The position numbers and the translations under genes are program-made. This document shows positions 48,656-59,202 of a stretch of 64,000 nucleotides of DNA, in pieces. The stretch comes from Aldrovandia affinis (lineage: Eukaryota > Chordata > Actinopteri > Notacanthiformes > Halosauridae): positions 1,596,001-1,660,000 of the forward strand of contig JAINUG010000195.1 of NCBI GenBank assembly GCA_029706075.1. The letters are read 5' to 3'. Under the pieces are notes generated by a model. The model saw only the letters and a list, made by a program, of their open reading frames with translations. It was not told the DNA's origin and ran no database searches. Position 1 is the first letter of the stretch, and each line of letters opens with the position of its first letter.

Positions 48656-48717
<62 letters not shown>
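48366..48717. repeat. Long interrupted (GT)n array with GCCTGACT spacers
   Basis: About 350 bp of GT runs broken by the recurring octamer GCCTGACT (six or so times) and GCATGCCTGTGTGTGCC blocks, so the array expanded as higher-order units. Cys/Val and Thr/His open frames are artefacts. Confidence 0.97.
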
Positions 48718-50467
48718 GAGAAAGGCCCCCACCTCACCCCCTCCCTGTTTCGGAGCAGATGCTCCAGACAGCTGAGGGGAAAGGGTCGGGGAGGACCTGT
48801 GTGCTCAGACTGGGGCTCCTGCATTTTCATCAGCTGATCTGCTCCGTGGCTCGGTGAGAACAGACCAAACATCTTGATCGTGCCACTCTGCCTTTGTGAT
48901 TTTTCTCAATTCAGCCATGTCTCTTTCAATGTGGCTTTCCTCTCTTTGACTGATCGTGTTGTTTTTGGTTTTGGGTTTCTATACCCGAGGCGCTTTCTAC
49001 CAACATCAGTGACACTGCACAAACCTGCAGTTATTTACAAGACAATAGGCCCCAATGTTCAGTGCAACAGTACAGCGCATAGCGTTCTCACTGCAGGGCG
49101 GCGATGAATCTGCTTTACCAACGCAAACTTGGGTATACCCTTCAACGGCTTTATCCCTGCAGTGCATCGACGCATACGGGCTAAGCACACAGTGATGCAA
49201 CACATTTCTAAGGTCACAGCTGTGGGGATATTGATATACTATATCCTGTATGAGATGGCACAGGGTCAACAAGGCACAAAACAACAACATTGCTTCCGTT
49301 TCTCAGGGGGGGGCAATGCACAGTGCTTGTGTGGCGAAAACAAAAAGGGCCCAAAACCTGTTGACGTTCGTTTAAAAACTCAAAATGGAAGTGCAAACGT
49401 GGAATGGGGTTTCTTTATCAGAATTTTTCCCCCCCAATGAACTTTATTGATGTTTCTCCTCCGATGTCCATTGCAGATTATTCTGACAGCGAATCCCATC
49501 ATTGCTCTATTGTCCGTGGGGGGAAAGTCACCAAGTCAACTCTCTGTGAGAGGTCCCCTCAGCACTGCTCAACCGAGGGCTGAGGGACAGAGGCGTCCCC
49601 ACATATGCCTGCATTTTTTTTTCTCCCCCGGTTGACAAATGTACGTTTGGGGCAATCTTTCACTGTCGGCTCCAGAATAACATGACCCAGTGACGGAGAG
49701 TGAGAATGAGGCAGCCACAGTGACCGCGTTGAAAAGAGAAACTCTTGATATGATCTATTGGGACATCTGTCCCAGTGACAACGTTCCCCCAGTGTGTGTT
49801 TCAGGTGCATGTGCGGTCCACATTCTGGGCCTTCCATGGTAGCTTCTGTTCTGCTTTGTGTAAAAAGAAGTGTTTAATTCAGAGCAACATAAATGTAAAG
49901 GGCTAAGGATTCCATTTTGTAGGTCATCTTTTGAGTTTCATGCAAGTCATTGAAAATCATTCAAGTTTAGCAATTCTTCTTCTTCTTCGTTTGGGTATGT
50001 TCTTTGGGTATGTTCTTAGGCTCGGGGCTGAGGGGCTATCCTTTTACCACCTCAAGCCTAGGGGGGGTTCACCCGGACTATATAATTCAATTCATGAAGA
50101 TTTAAGCAACGTATAAATAACTGTACTACATTGCACCTGCATGGCATGGGACATCAGATGTCAAATGCAACCAGATAGTGCTCCATACACAAAAATATGC
50201 ATTTATTACAAATAATGTTTTATATGCATCATTGCATACACATAATGGGCTTCAGTCTCTCACTGTGCTAGGTCCTGAAATTTCATTCTACTTTGTTACT
50301 TAAATGAACAAAATATGCTGCGTAACGAATACATTTGAGAGGGCGATTGCTTCAATTCATTATTCAGCGTTAAGGAAACTGCATATTGCGGCTGAACTGA
50401 ATCTGTGCCTCAGTTGTAAACTAAATTCACAGCACGCACCCAAGTCCTTTACTTTGCTCTGCAACAA

Positions 50468-50600
50468 AGATTTACGATGATCGAGAGCAAGTGGGGCTAA
50501 TGGAAGGTCTTGAGTAGTTGCATTGGCCTGTGATTTATGAAGCATCCAAATGCTAAATGAATTACAATTAAGGCTAGATTTGTCCAAACGACCCAGACGA
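50468..50600. repeat. Direct repeat R1 (left copy), flanking exon A
   Basis: Shares with 52527-52648 an ordered set of blocks: GATTTACGATGATCGAG, TGTGATTTATGAAGCATCC, AATGCTAAATGAATTACA, ATTAAGGCTAGATTTGTCC. Similarity is strongest over the last 60 bases. Not a SINE or TIR element that I recognise. Confidence 0.8.
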
Positions 50601-50646
50601 ATCTGCTATGCGCATATGCCATTATCTAAATGAGCTGCAGAAACTG

Positions 50647-50647
<1 letters not shown>

Positions 50648-50688
<41 letters not shown>
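50648..50688. repeat. (TA)n microsatellite
   Basis: Uninterrupted TA repeats followed by T6. Confidence 0.95.
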
Positions 50689-50689
<1 letters not shown>

Positions 50690-52101
50690 TTTCTGTTAAG
50701 TCAGGTCTGTTCTCCCTCCTCTGCTAATGCGCCAATTAATTTACAGCTGTTCTCTGAAATCTTCAGTCTCACAGTATTCGTTCTTGTCTTTATCAGTGCA
50801 TTTGCTCTTTGAGAGTATCCATGTTGTGGCTAATGCAAGGATAACGACAACCTGCTCCGAGCCAGATATACATTTGAGTCTGTGTCCTTATTTAGTGAGT
50901 TAAGGGCAGACAGAGGATATTTCACACTGACGTATAATGGCTGCATATGGTCACCTCCAGCAAACCAGACAATCACTTTCAACCCTGGCATTTCAGCGTG
51001 AGCACATGATCATTATTACAGCCGCTACGCAGCACAGTGTCAATCATCTGCCAGATGCATCGTATGAAACACACACACTGACGGACGCACACACACACAC
51101 ACACATCAACACTGAAGGTTCCTTTTTTTCCCCCCTACCCCAAGAGTGAAACTGCCTTTGTCCCTGCCTCTTGGAAAAATGCAAATGTGTACCATAAAAA
51201 ACGTCTCATTTAAATAGTGGCATATTTGTTTATGTACAGTATAAGAATACGTACTTAGCTTGAACAGGTCCCATTTTTTCCTAAAAACGTTTTTCTTGTT
51301 TTGAAAAATAAATAACTAAAAATAAGAAAATGTAAAAAAAAATGTGAAAAGAGGAAAATGTGTTTGAGAAAATGTATTCGATTTTTATTTTGTTCTTAAC
51401 ACGTGAAAAAACACTGTTGTGCATTCTTATTTCAATATTTTCCTCTCCAATTTTATAAAAGAAAATTAATGTTGGCAGAATTTTTCCTAGACTTCGGCTC
51501 GGCTAGTGATGCAAGACCGTGGCCAGCACAATAAGACCGCACAAACGAAGCGACCGTCGGGTGTGACAGAGGAAGAGGCCATTTCCTCGCTCCTTTCTGG
51601 TCGTGAGCCAGAGTAAGGCAAACGCCCCAGTCACCCAGCCGCCACCCCTCCCACTTCTGACCAGCATCTCCCGGGGCCCCCCCTGCTCACTGAGGGGGAA
51701 AATTGCCCATGGACTGGGGACCCCAAACTCTATTGAGATGTAAACTCGGACACAATTGAGCAAAATCTAAAAAGTCGCCTCCTTTGCCTCTACTGTGTGA
51801 CACATTACTGTGACACAGGCATGGGCCTGCCATGGGCCGAGGGTCACGCACCTCACATCGAGATCAGCTCTTCTGTCCACATTGTCTTTGTGTCTATTTA
51901 ATCTTCTCGGAAACAAATCGATGAGAACTCCCCCCCCAATACACTGGCTGCCTTTCAGTATTTAGCCTCTTTATTTTGGTGCCTTCCGCCTTTTCACCAA
52001 CCGTTTTCAAGATATGACCTCACTTAATTTACTTCCATTGACATATTCACATCCATGCAGCAAATCGCCCAACAGTGTCAAAACCATTCCTTCGTGGTTT
52101 T

Positions 52102-52112
52102 CACTTGCCTTC
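52102..52112 (-). other. Non-canonical GC donor splice site of exon A
   Basis: Read on the minus strand the junction is AAG|GCAAGTG, a perfect match to the strong consensus of the minor GC-AG class of U2 introns. The GC choice is forced by phase: only this cut joins to exon B to give the expected RREKL sequence. Confidence 0.75.
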
Positions 52113-52182
52113 TCACATTTTGGCGTTCCTCTTCCAACTGTTTGAGCAGCTCCTCAATGCATTTATTAGAGTCCATGTGTTC
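52109..52182 (-). CDS. nckap5: nckap5 coding exon A (N-terminal coiled coil)
   Basis: A 74-bp internal exon read on the minus strand, 24 codons plus two bases. It encodes a helical segment starting EHMDSNKCIEELLKQLEEER, which I match from memory to the YMDSNKYIEHLLTQLEEQ segment near the N-terminus of NCKAP5. NCKAP5 binds Nck SH3 domains and belongs with NCKAP5L (Cep169) to a microtubule-associated family; this part forms the N-terminal coiled coil. The acceptor is a pyrimidine-rich tract ending in CTCTGCAG, and the exon starts in phase 0. The donor reads AAG|GCAAGT, so the intron starts with GC. A GT shifted four bases would put exon B out of frame, while the GC donor gives AG+G (Arg) followed by EKL, as expected. 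The preceding exon was not found in the window. Confidence 0.88.
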
Positions 52183-52526
52183 CTGCAGAGGACAGAGCAC
52201 AGTATGCCATAGCATTAGTGAAACTTTCATCTACAAATACTAAGAATTATAACTAGCACAAAATTCACCTTCAAAACAGGCTTTTTTTTTTTTTTTTTAA
52301 AATACTGATTCACTCAATCTGCACTCATCCTTCAATTCACTTTGTCCTGAACTTGAAATGTTCAAATTAAGTTTCATCTCTTGCAAAAATTGTGAATCAA
52401 CCCATAATGTTGCAAAGTGACACCTGTCTGTTAAAATTAGCAAGCACACGGTTGTTACAAATTCATTTCAATGTCGGTCCCAGCGCCATCTAGAATTCAA
52501 AGTCAGCTTCCACTGTTTTGCGGTTG

Positions 52527-52648
52527 AAGATTTATGATGAGCGAGTGCAAATGTGGTCAACACAAGTCCAGCAGTTGCCTGTGATTTATGTAGCATCCCA
52601 ATGCTAAATTCATTACAATTAAGGCTGGATTTGTCCCAATGACCCAAT
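52527..52648. repeat. Direct repeat R1 (right copy), flanking exon A
   Basis: GATTTATGATGAGCGAG, TGTGATTTATGTAGCATCC, AATGCTAAATTCATTACA, ATTAAGGCTGGATTTGTCC, in the same order and orientation as at 50.47 kb. The two copies are 2.06 kb apart with exon A between them. Confidence 0.8.
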
Positions 52649-52986
52649 GGGTCAAGGTTGTTTGACTAATAATTTACAGACATACAAAAAAAAAAAAAAA
52701 AAAAAAGAGAAGAAAAGATGGAGTTGAAGCCATGGCAACCGGACTGGTTCCTTATAGATGGAGAACAAGCAGGGGTTTGAAAATAAACACAGTAAATTAC
52801 GAAATAATCCATACATATGATGTGCATTTTCTTATCGATTGCATCATTTTCCACGGATTGATCTACAAAGGGCAGAAAATTCATTGGCATGTTCTTTCCA
52901 AAAGCTAACATTAATTGGTTGAAGGTTTTCCATTTGGAAGGGTGAAAACAAGTCGTATCCAAGTTCAAGCCAGCAGTTCAAAGTGA

Positions 52987-53202
52987 AGGGAGCTCATCCA
53001 CCAGCTCCATCTGCTGTTCTGCGTCTTCGAGGAGAACGGCGAGCGGCTGCACACAACGTGGGGAAAGGCGATGTTCAGCTTTAATAGTAGCTTTGCTTCG
53101 CAAAAGTCGATAGTTTCGCCTTTAATGATATCTGCTCTTTCCCTACGTGCCTCAGTAGTGAGATCAGTGGGGAGAACATTTTGTCAATGCAAATATTTGT
53201 AG
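52987..53202 (+). other. Open frame with coding-like codon bias, unassigned
   Basis: The + frame after a TGA at 52984 runs 71 codons to a TAG. Its first part reads ELIHQLHLLFCVFEENGERL with almost all third positions G or C, unlike nearby intron; the bias fades after codon 25. The minus strand is also open here, giving a helix-like VLLEDAEQQMELVDELPSL ending at a stop. It could be a pseudogene scrap, an unrelated exon or chance. No splice sites are convincing and I do not recognise the protein. Confidence 0.25.
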
Positions 53203-53757
53203 AATGCAAGAGAACACAATACATGTAGATTGTAATTTTTTTTTAAAATTTATTAAAATTTTTAAAACATTCTACATTCATTACACTGAAGCATAGCCCA
53301 AACATGTTTGCTTAAATGTATGTGACTGAATTTGCATCAATAATGTGAATTTCAGGTAAAATATGACATGTTATTCCTACAGGCATTCGTTTTGAGCAAG
53401 ATCTCAAAATCCGTACACAGCATGGTAGCGAGCCACACACTTGTCACATGAAGAAATGTTACTTGTAGTGCAAACCTAAACATTTTCGGGTATATTAAAG
53501 CTCTATAACAAGGCAAAGTCTGATACCTCTTCAACCATCTGATATCTGGTACTTTGCACGGCAATAATACTTACAATAATACAATAACAAAAACTTAAGC
53601 ATTTGGAATATGTAGGCCAACTTCTTGGTGTGTCCATAATATTCACCCAACACATATTTAACAATGCCTCCTTATGGAAGAAAAATGCTCCTACAGCCTT
53701 GAGCCACACTGGAACCCACACAACCGCTCTGATTTGACCTGATTTGGCGCGACATTT

Positions 53758-54084
53758 CATTGAAAAACACATTTAATTTTTTGTTTCTGATTTTATCCCA
53801 TTTTATCCCAATTTAGTAGGCAATTACACCCTATTTTTCATGTCAATACCCCCCCCATAATGTGAGTTCGCTGCTATAGCCCTGTCACCAGTAGTGAGAG
53901 AGCCATCGACCGAAACTCCGGTACTACAGAGCCACTCCTGTGCGCAGAGAACTTCCTGTCGGCCAATTGCCGCCCCCGGTGGCACTCGCGGCCAGAGCCG
54001 ACTCTGGCGTGGCCGGTGGAATCGAACCCCGGTCGCAGTGGCCAACGTCGAACGTTGTAACCACTAGACCACCCGGGAGGCCCC
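53758..54084 (-). mobile_element. GC-rich tRNA-derived SINE, family D, full length with target duplication
   Basis: Minus strand: GCCTCCCGGGTGGTCTAGTG head (A box), B-box GGGGTTCGATTCCACCGG, body CAGAGTCGGCTCTGGCC and GGCAATTGGCCGACAGG, GAACTCACATTATGG, AATTGGGATAAAATGGGATA and an A-rich 3' end. The 15-bp TTTGGCGCGACATTT stands at 53743-53757 and again at 54085-54099, a perfect target-site duplication that defines the element ends. Confidence 0.93.
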
Positions 54085-54815
54085 TTTGGCGCGACATTTA
54101 ATATGATTAATACCATTACTGAACAATGCAGGTTGAAGTAGCAAAAGCCAAAACCACACACGAGAATAGTGAGTGCCATCAGTGCTTATGCACTTTGCTT
54201 TATTCCATACATCACAAACAGCTCAAATGAATAAAAAGAGGGACCAATTGTGAGGGAACAAATATAATGACGTATCCAAGTACAAGCTGGAAGGGATTCT
54301 CGGACAGCCCTCTTGAGCATTTGCAGGAGGCCAGCAACGACAGCTAAATGGCGGAACCTGGCTCCTCTTGTTCCTCACCATGTTACATGATCAAACTCCA
54401 GAGGCGAAATTTCCCAGGATCACTCAAACCGAGAGCTTTCCATTATCTTTGTGCTGTGAGTGCAGAGAGCTCCCGGGTGCGTATGCTTAAGAGATGGGCC
54501 CCTTTCAAACCAAGTAGATGGTTTCGGGCTTTCAACAAACCAAACAATGAGAATGGCTAAAACCCTTGTGAAAGACGCCACCAAAAAAGCTGCTTATTGA
54601 CAAACGCAACATAGACTGGAACGTGGTTTTGAAAGAACATGTTTTTTTGTTAAAAGAAAATCTATTTTTGGAATCAGAAGGTAGTTGCCACTTGAAATCA
54701 TCTTCTTTGTTTGTTCTTTCAGCTGCACAAAAAAGAGAAAACCTCCAGACAAAGGGGACCACAAGGCAGAGAGTATTTCTGGTTGGGAAACCCCTCTCTC
54801 TCTCTCACACACAAC

Positions 54816-54817
<2 letters not shown>

Positions 54818-54880
<63 letters not shown>
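54818..54880. repeat. (CA)n microsatellite
   Basis: About 30 CA units on the + strand after CTCTCTCTCTCACACACA. Confidence 0.98.
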
Positions 54881-54882
<2 letters not shown>

Positions 54883-55133
54883 CCTCCCTCTCCATTCCAG
54901 CACTTACAGACTGCATTAGTCTTTCCCAGCTTTGCAGGGGATCTTACCCCACTGTTGATACTGAAGCAATTAACCCCTTACCCTCCGCTCGGTGGAGTTC
55001 CGCCCCACGCAGGCGGTTCCAGAGTGCCATCTGAGCACAGGGCGTGTCCCAGCGGTCCTGCGGAGATGCCAGGCTTGGACACACCAGGTGACCATCAGGG
55101 GCAGGCAGAGCTGCCAAAAACTCTGCTTACTCC

Positions 55134-55362
55134 ACGGAATGGAGTAAAAGGCTAAAGGCAAATTCTGCACGGATATTAAGACGTTTTTCCTTTTTTTATT
55201 TTTTATTGAGTCATCAATGCCTGGAACAGTTTGCCACGTCAGGGAGTAGAGGCAGAAACACTCGGGCTATTCAAGTCCAGGCTAGATGCTGTACTAGATA
55301 CTCTTTAGATGAGGACATGACGAGCCTAGACGGGTTCTCCTCGTTATGTATTCTTATGTTCT
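55134..55362 (+). mobile_element. LINE 3'-end-derived repeat, forward copy
   Basis: GGCTAAAGGCAAATTCTGCA, then GTCATCAATGCCTGGAACAG, GTAGAGGCAGAAACACTCGG, GCTATTCAAGTCCAGGCTAG and a GTTCTTATG end. The translation around WNSL...VEAETLGLFKSRLD resembles the C-terminus of CR1/L2-like non-LTR reverse transcriptase ORFs. Matches the copy at 60413-60725 in opposite orientation. The family name is uncertain. Confidence 0.7.
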
Positions 55363-56539
55363 TATGAATAATGATCAATATGTCATCCATGGGAAAATTT
55401 GTTTAAAAACCTTCTGCTCACATCCCACGTCTAAACTAGGCTCCATCCCATCCTTTCCCAATTATGTTTTAAAATGAGCTTAGACTTCCTGTCACCCACT
55501 CCTATTCTCATTCTGCAAACACGCGACTCCAAAGACGCATTACAGAACATTTAACACGCATTAAACATTTACTTTTGGCTGACGGGAAATGTCCTCAGTT
55601 GCAGAATGTTATCAGCACGTGACCGAATGCAGAACTTCCAAGGATCACAATATGTATGCCGTATGTGTTCCGAAAGATTGAGTCATTTGCTATTCCTAAC
55701 ACTAATGCCACTACTTAACAGCCAAACCACACACTTAGTTTCATTAGAAGCACCGACACCATCTGAGGATGTGTCATGGCCTCTGGTCGAGATGCCAGTC
55801 TAATCCACACACTTAATGACCATAAAGGCCATAAGTAAAAGTTGCCAAAACTTAATATACCATGCATGAGGCCGACTGTGATCAATACCTCAAATGGTGA
55901 TAAAAGAGAACATGCTTTGTTACTTGGCTGAAGGGAACTTGAATGTAAACACTGTTCAGAGCCCAGTTTCTGCCTTTGTTCCCCAGCCCCTTGGTGCAGG
56001 TCTGCGCACAAAAGGAAATACAGTCAGCAGAACTATGTGTTTCGCAGATTAAGAAACCACTCCTTCACTCCAAAAATCTATGGATCAGCGGAAGAGACGT
56101 GTGCTTTAAGTGCTGTGCCTCAGCAAACTCGCTCTTTGATGTTTTATCATAATATCAGTTTGCTGAATTAATTCAAGGCATCAATGGCAGTGAATCGTTC
56201 AAACTTGGGACAGTAAATCAAGTTCCCTGCCCACTACGCCATACTGGGTACAATGTTCAGGACACTAATCATTGAGCGTCTTCCTGGTTTTCGACAATTT
56301 AATGTCCTCCAACAGCATTCATTTCTATATTTTTTAATTTAAAAAACTTAGATTGGGTGGAATGCTGTCATAAACATCAATCAAATTTTATCAACACGTC
56401 AGATTGTGCATTAAAATGTATATATAAAAATGATTCAGGGTGGCAGTCACAGCAGATTCAAAATTGGACCTAATCAACTAGGAATACCTGATCACTGGTA
56501 GATGGATTCGCTTTGTGTGCACTTGTGTCTGTGGGGCTG

Positions 56540-56628
56540 TGGAAATTTCACTGTCTGTGTGTAAGTGTGTCTTTGTGCATGTGTGTGTGTAGCAGCTTTG
56601 TGTGCACTTGTGTCTGTGGGAATTTCAC

Positions 56629-56661
<33 letters not shown>

Positions 56662-56795
56662 GTCTGTGTGCATGTGCCTGTGTGTGTGCGTGCACGGGTG
56701 TGTGGTAGCTTTGTGTGGGAATTTCACTCTGCGTGTGTGTGAGCGTGTGTCTATGTGTCTGCATGGTGTGTGTGTGTGTGTGTGCATGCATGCGT
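56540..56795. repeat. Interrupted GT-rich repeat with duplicated blocks
   Basis: GTGTGTG runs with a (TA)n core near 56646 and a recurring block, GCTTTGTGTGCACTTGTGTCT and GGAATTTCACT, seen about three times: a decayed higher-order repeat. Confidence 0.85.
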
Positions 56796-57019
56796 ACATT
56801 TGGGCCATTACCAAATGCTTTCAGACATGTTTACCCAATACTGGAGCATGGCTGAGAAGACGAACATCCATCCGTTTCCCTCAGCTCCAGCACTATTTCA
56901 CACACGCAGTGTGGCCTCCCCGTCTTTATGACATTTTAAAATGGGCTGCCATCCCCTGCTGCTGCAGCCCCTGCAGTGCCAGGCAAAAATGACAAGCCCC
57001 CAACCTCCCCCCCAGCCCC

Positions 57020-57021
<2 letters not shown>

Positions 57022-57072
<51 letters not shown>
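57022..57072. repeat. (CA)n microsatellite
   Basis: About 25 CA units. Confidence 0.98.
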
Positions 57073-58049
57073 CTCTCAAATTCAGTCTGTCGCCAGAAAT
57101 GTAAAAACATAAAACGCATTTCATTTTTGGGTGTGCGTATTTCTCTACCCTGTCACCCTGCATGCATATTAATGTTATTTGTAAGTGATACAATCATCAC
57201 AGCGAATCTCCACAGTCTGGGGAAATCCTGTTTTCTCAAATCTGGTGTGGAAAATGAGCTTCTGCTTTGATCTTAAAAGGAAAAAATCTGTCGTTTTTCT
57301 TGCAACAATAATTCAGCTGAAATGTTTATCCGATTCGGCTGTAATTAATTTTAGGTTTCCTAGAAGAAGAAAAAAGTACCAGGCACAAACCAAGTTGGTG
57401 GTCTTTGCAAAGGGTGATAAATAAATGATTTGTACATCCAATCAAAACACTCGACTTAACCCCCTATTTGCCCTTTCAATGGAGCCTAACTGGAATTTAA
57501 CCAGGAAAACCGCTTAGGCTAACCACCAGGAGTTAAGCGTATGCAGTCTGGCCCCTAATGAGTTCCACATCTGTCCTCATAAAAGGATCTTGATGAAAAG
57601 GGAAGCCATCTTAATATCTCAGCACAACTTTAAGAGCAGTAGTCACAGGCAGGCAGCCAGGTGCTGCTTAGGCTTAGCCTGGGAGAACCAGAGCTGTATC
57701 ACTTTAGCGTAGCCATGTTCCAACTGGGTCTGGTAATGCCCTTTTGTGTTGCTGTCATCGAAGCTCATTCCAGACAGCAATATTCACCCAAAAAGTGGTC
57801 TGGCGTGCTGACTGACTTACAGTTCACATATAGAATTGTGAACGGTGTGTGTATGTGGGGGTGTGTTCAAGACCTCTGACCAACAATGGGGAAATTAGTC
57901 ATTGTTTGATTTGTTCAATACAAAACCCACCTTTTCAGACTTCACTACCACTGAATTCTGTACATCTAGCTAATTATCATCACCACTGCCTACTTGCTCA
58001 ACACTGTGTATCCCCAATTTAATACATATATATATATATATATGTTTTT

Positions 58050-58245
58050 CATTACTAACCTTTTCCTTCCCAGTGCTACAGGTATGGTACGCAGCTGCCT
58101 GCAATGATGTCTATCGCTGTATTACTGCACTGATCTCTTGCGCGAACTATGATTGTTCTTACCATGTATTTATGCACATCTTGTAAGTCGCTCTGGATAA
58201 GAGCATCTGCTAAATGCTTAAAATGTAAATGTAAAATGTACAAAT
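58050..58245 (+). mobile_element. UnaL2-type LINE 3' end fragment
   Basis: ATTACTAACCTTTTCCTTCC, GGTACGCAGCTGCCTGCAAT, GTATTACTGCACTGATCTC, then TCGCTCTGGATAAGAGCA and CTTAAAATGTAAATGTAAAA. The terminal TGTAAA repeats are what L2-clade LINEs and their SINEs carry. Confidence 0.78.
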
Positions 58246-58504
58246 GGGGGTAATCCAATCAGTATATCAGTGCCAAATGCCTATAATGTAATAAAGACCA
58301 ACCCCTTCATTATTTGATGCGACAAATCGTCAAATACAAAGGACCATTTCCAGGCCTTTTTAGTTGAAATTTAGTTGAAATTTGTTTATTAAACAGGATA
58401 AGGCTCTGAGATTAAATCTGTTTTTATTCAAATCATTGCTACCTTGCTGGTGGTATGGCTAAGGCTCTGGAGTAAGTGCTTTTATTCAAATGATTAGTCT
58501 ACAG

Positions 58505-58709
58505 CAGGGGTGTCCAATCTTATCCGAGAAGGGCCGGTGTGGGTGCAGGTTTTTGTTCTAGCCCAGCACTAAAACACCTGATTAAACTAATCAAGGTCTT
58601 GATTGTAGACCATGATTGGTGAATTAGTTTAATCAGGTGTTTTAGTGCTGGGCTAGGACAAAAGCCTGCACCCACACCGGCCCTTCTCTGATAAGATTGG
58701 ACACCCCTG
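58505..58709. mobile_element. Palindromic hAT-type MITE with 8-bp target duplication
   Basis: 205 bp, nearly all inverted repeat: arms start CAGGGGTGTCCAATCTTATC and end GATAAGATTGGACACCCCTG, continuing through GAAGGGCCGGTGTGGGTGCA and AAAACACCTGATTAAACTAA. A short unpaired centre lies near 58595-58612. The 8-bp GTCTACAG flanks both sides (58497-58504, 58710-58717). Arms are so similar that the insertion is probably young. Confidence 0.93.
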
Positions 58710-59181
58710 GTCTACAGGCATACAGAGGTGAAGAGCAGAGACCGGGGTGGTGACTGCAATGCTGAGAATCAAACCGCTTTCGTGATACAGAGCTTCTCCC
58801 ACGGAGGCAAAGCCAGGAGACAGGTCAGCTGCCGATACCCTTTGCATTCTGGGATTGAGGAGCCAAAGACAAGGTCACGACCCCTCACCCCTAAGACCGT
58901 GCATCTGTGTGTGCGGGCTGAACTTGATAGAGAGGGTAGAGAAGGACAAGGTGGACCTTAAGACTTAACCATAGGCATTGTGTGAAGAAAGGATTTCAGA
59001 GCAGAAAACAACTTTCCCCTGGTGGGGGAAGAGGGGTCAAAGGTCACGCATAAGGCCCACCAGCCTTTCCTCTCTAGGAACCGTTAAGGCATATGGAGAA
59101 GTCATTTCCATGGTGAAACTTCCCACAGGTTGGAGGATCCGTCATCCTGTATTCTCCCTCTGTTCATCTTCTCATCTCTCA

Positions 59182-59202
59182 GTGTGTGTGTGTGTGTGTG
59201 TG
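59182..59202. repeat. Short (GT)n microsatellite
   Basis: About 10 GT units. Confidence 0.85.

Larger units (their letters stand above)
24276..52108. other. nckap5 intron between exons A and B (about 27.8 kb)
   Basis: A GC-AG intron on the minus strand. It holds three minisatellites, a Tc1-like element, two family A SINEs plus a degraded one, one V-SINE-like element, and long simple-sequence arrays, each listed separately. Nothing recognisable was seen in 24860-25460, 25650-26470, 29520-30140, 30330-31540, 41600-43120, 44270-45940, 47550-48360, 48720-50460 or 50690-52100. No additional NCKAP5-like exon was found, as expected if exons A and B are adjacent. Confidence 0.6.

Noticed and set aside
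52981-53050. Upstream nckap5 exon on the minus strand (VLLEDAEQQMELVDEL)
   Set aside because: Helix-like, but it ends at a stop before any donor site and does not match the recalled NCKAP5 N-terminus.
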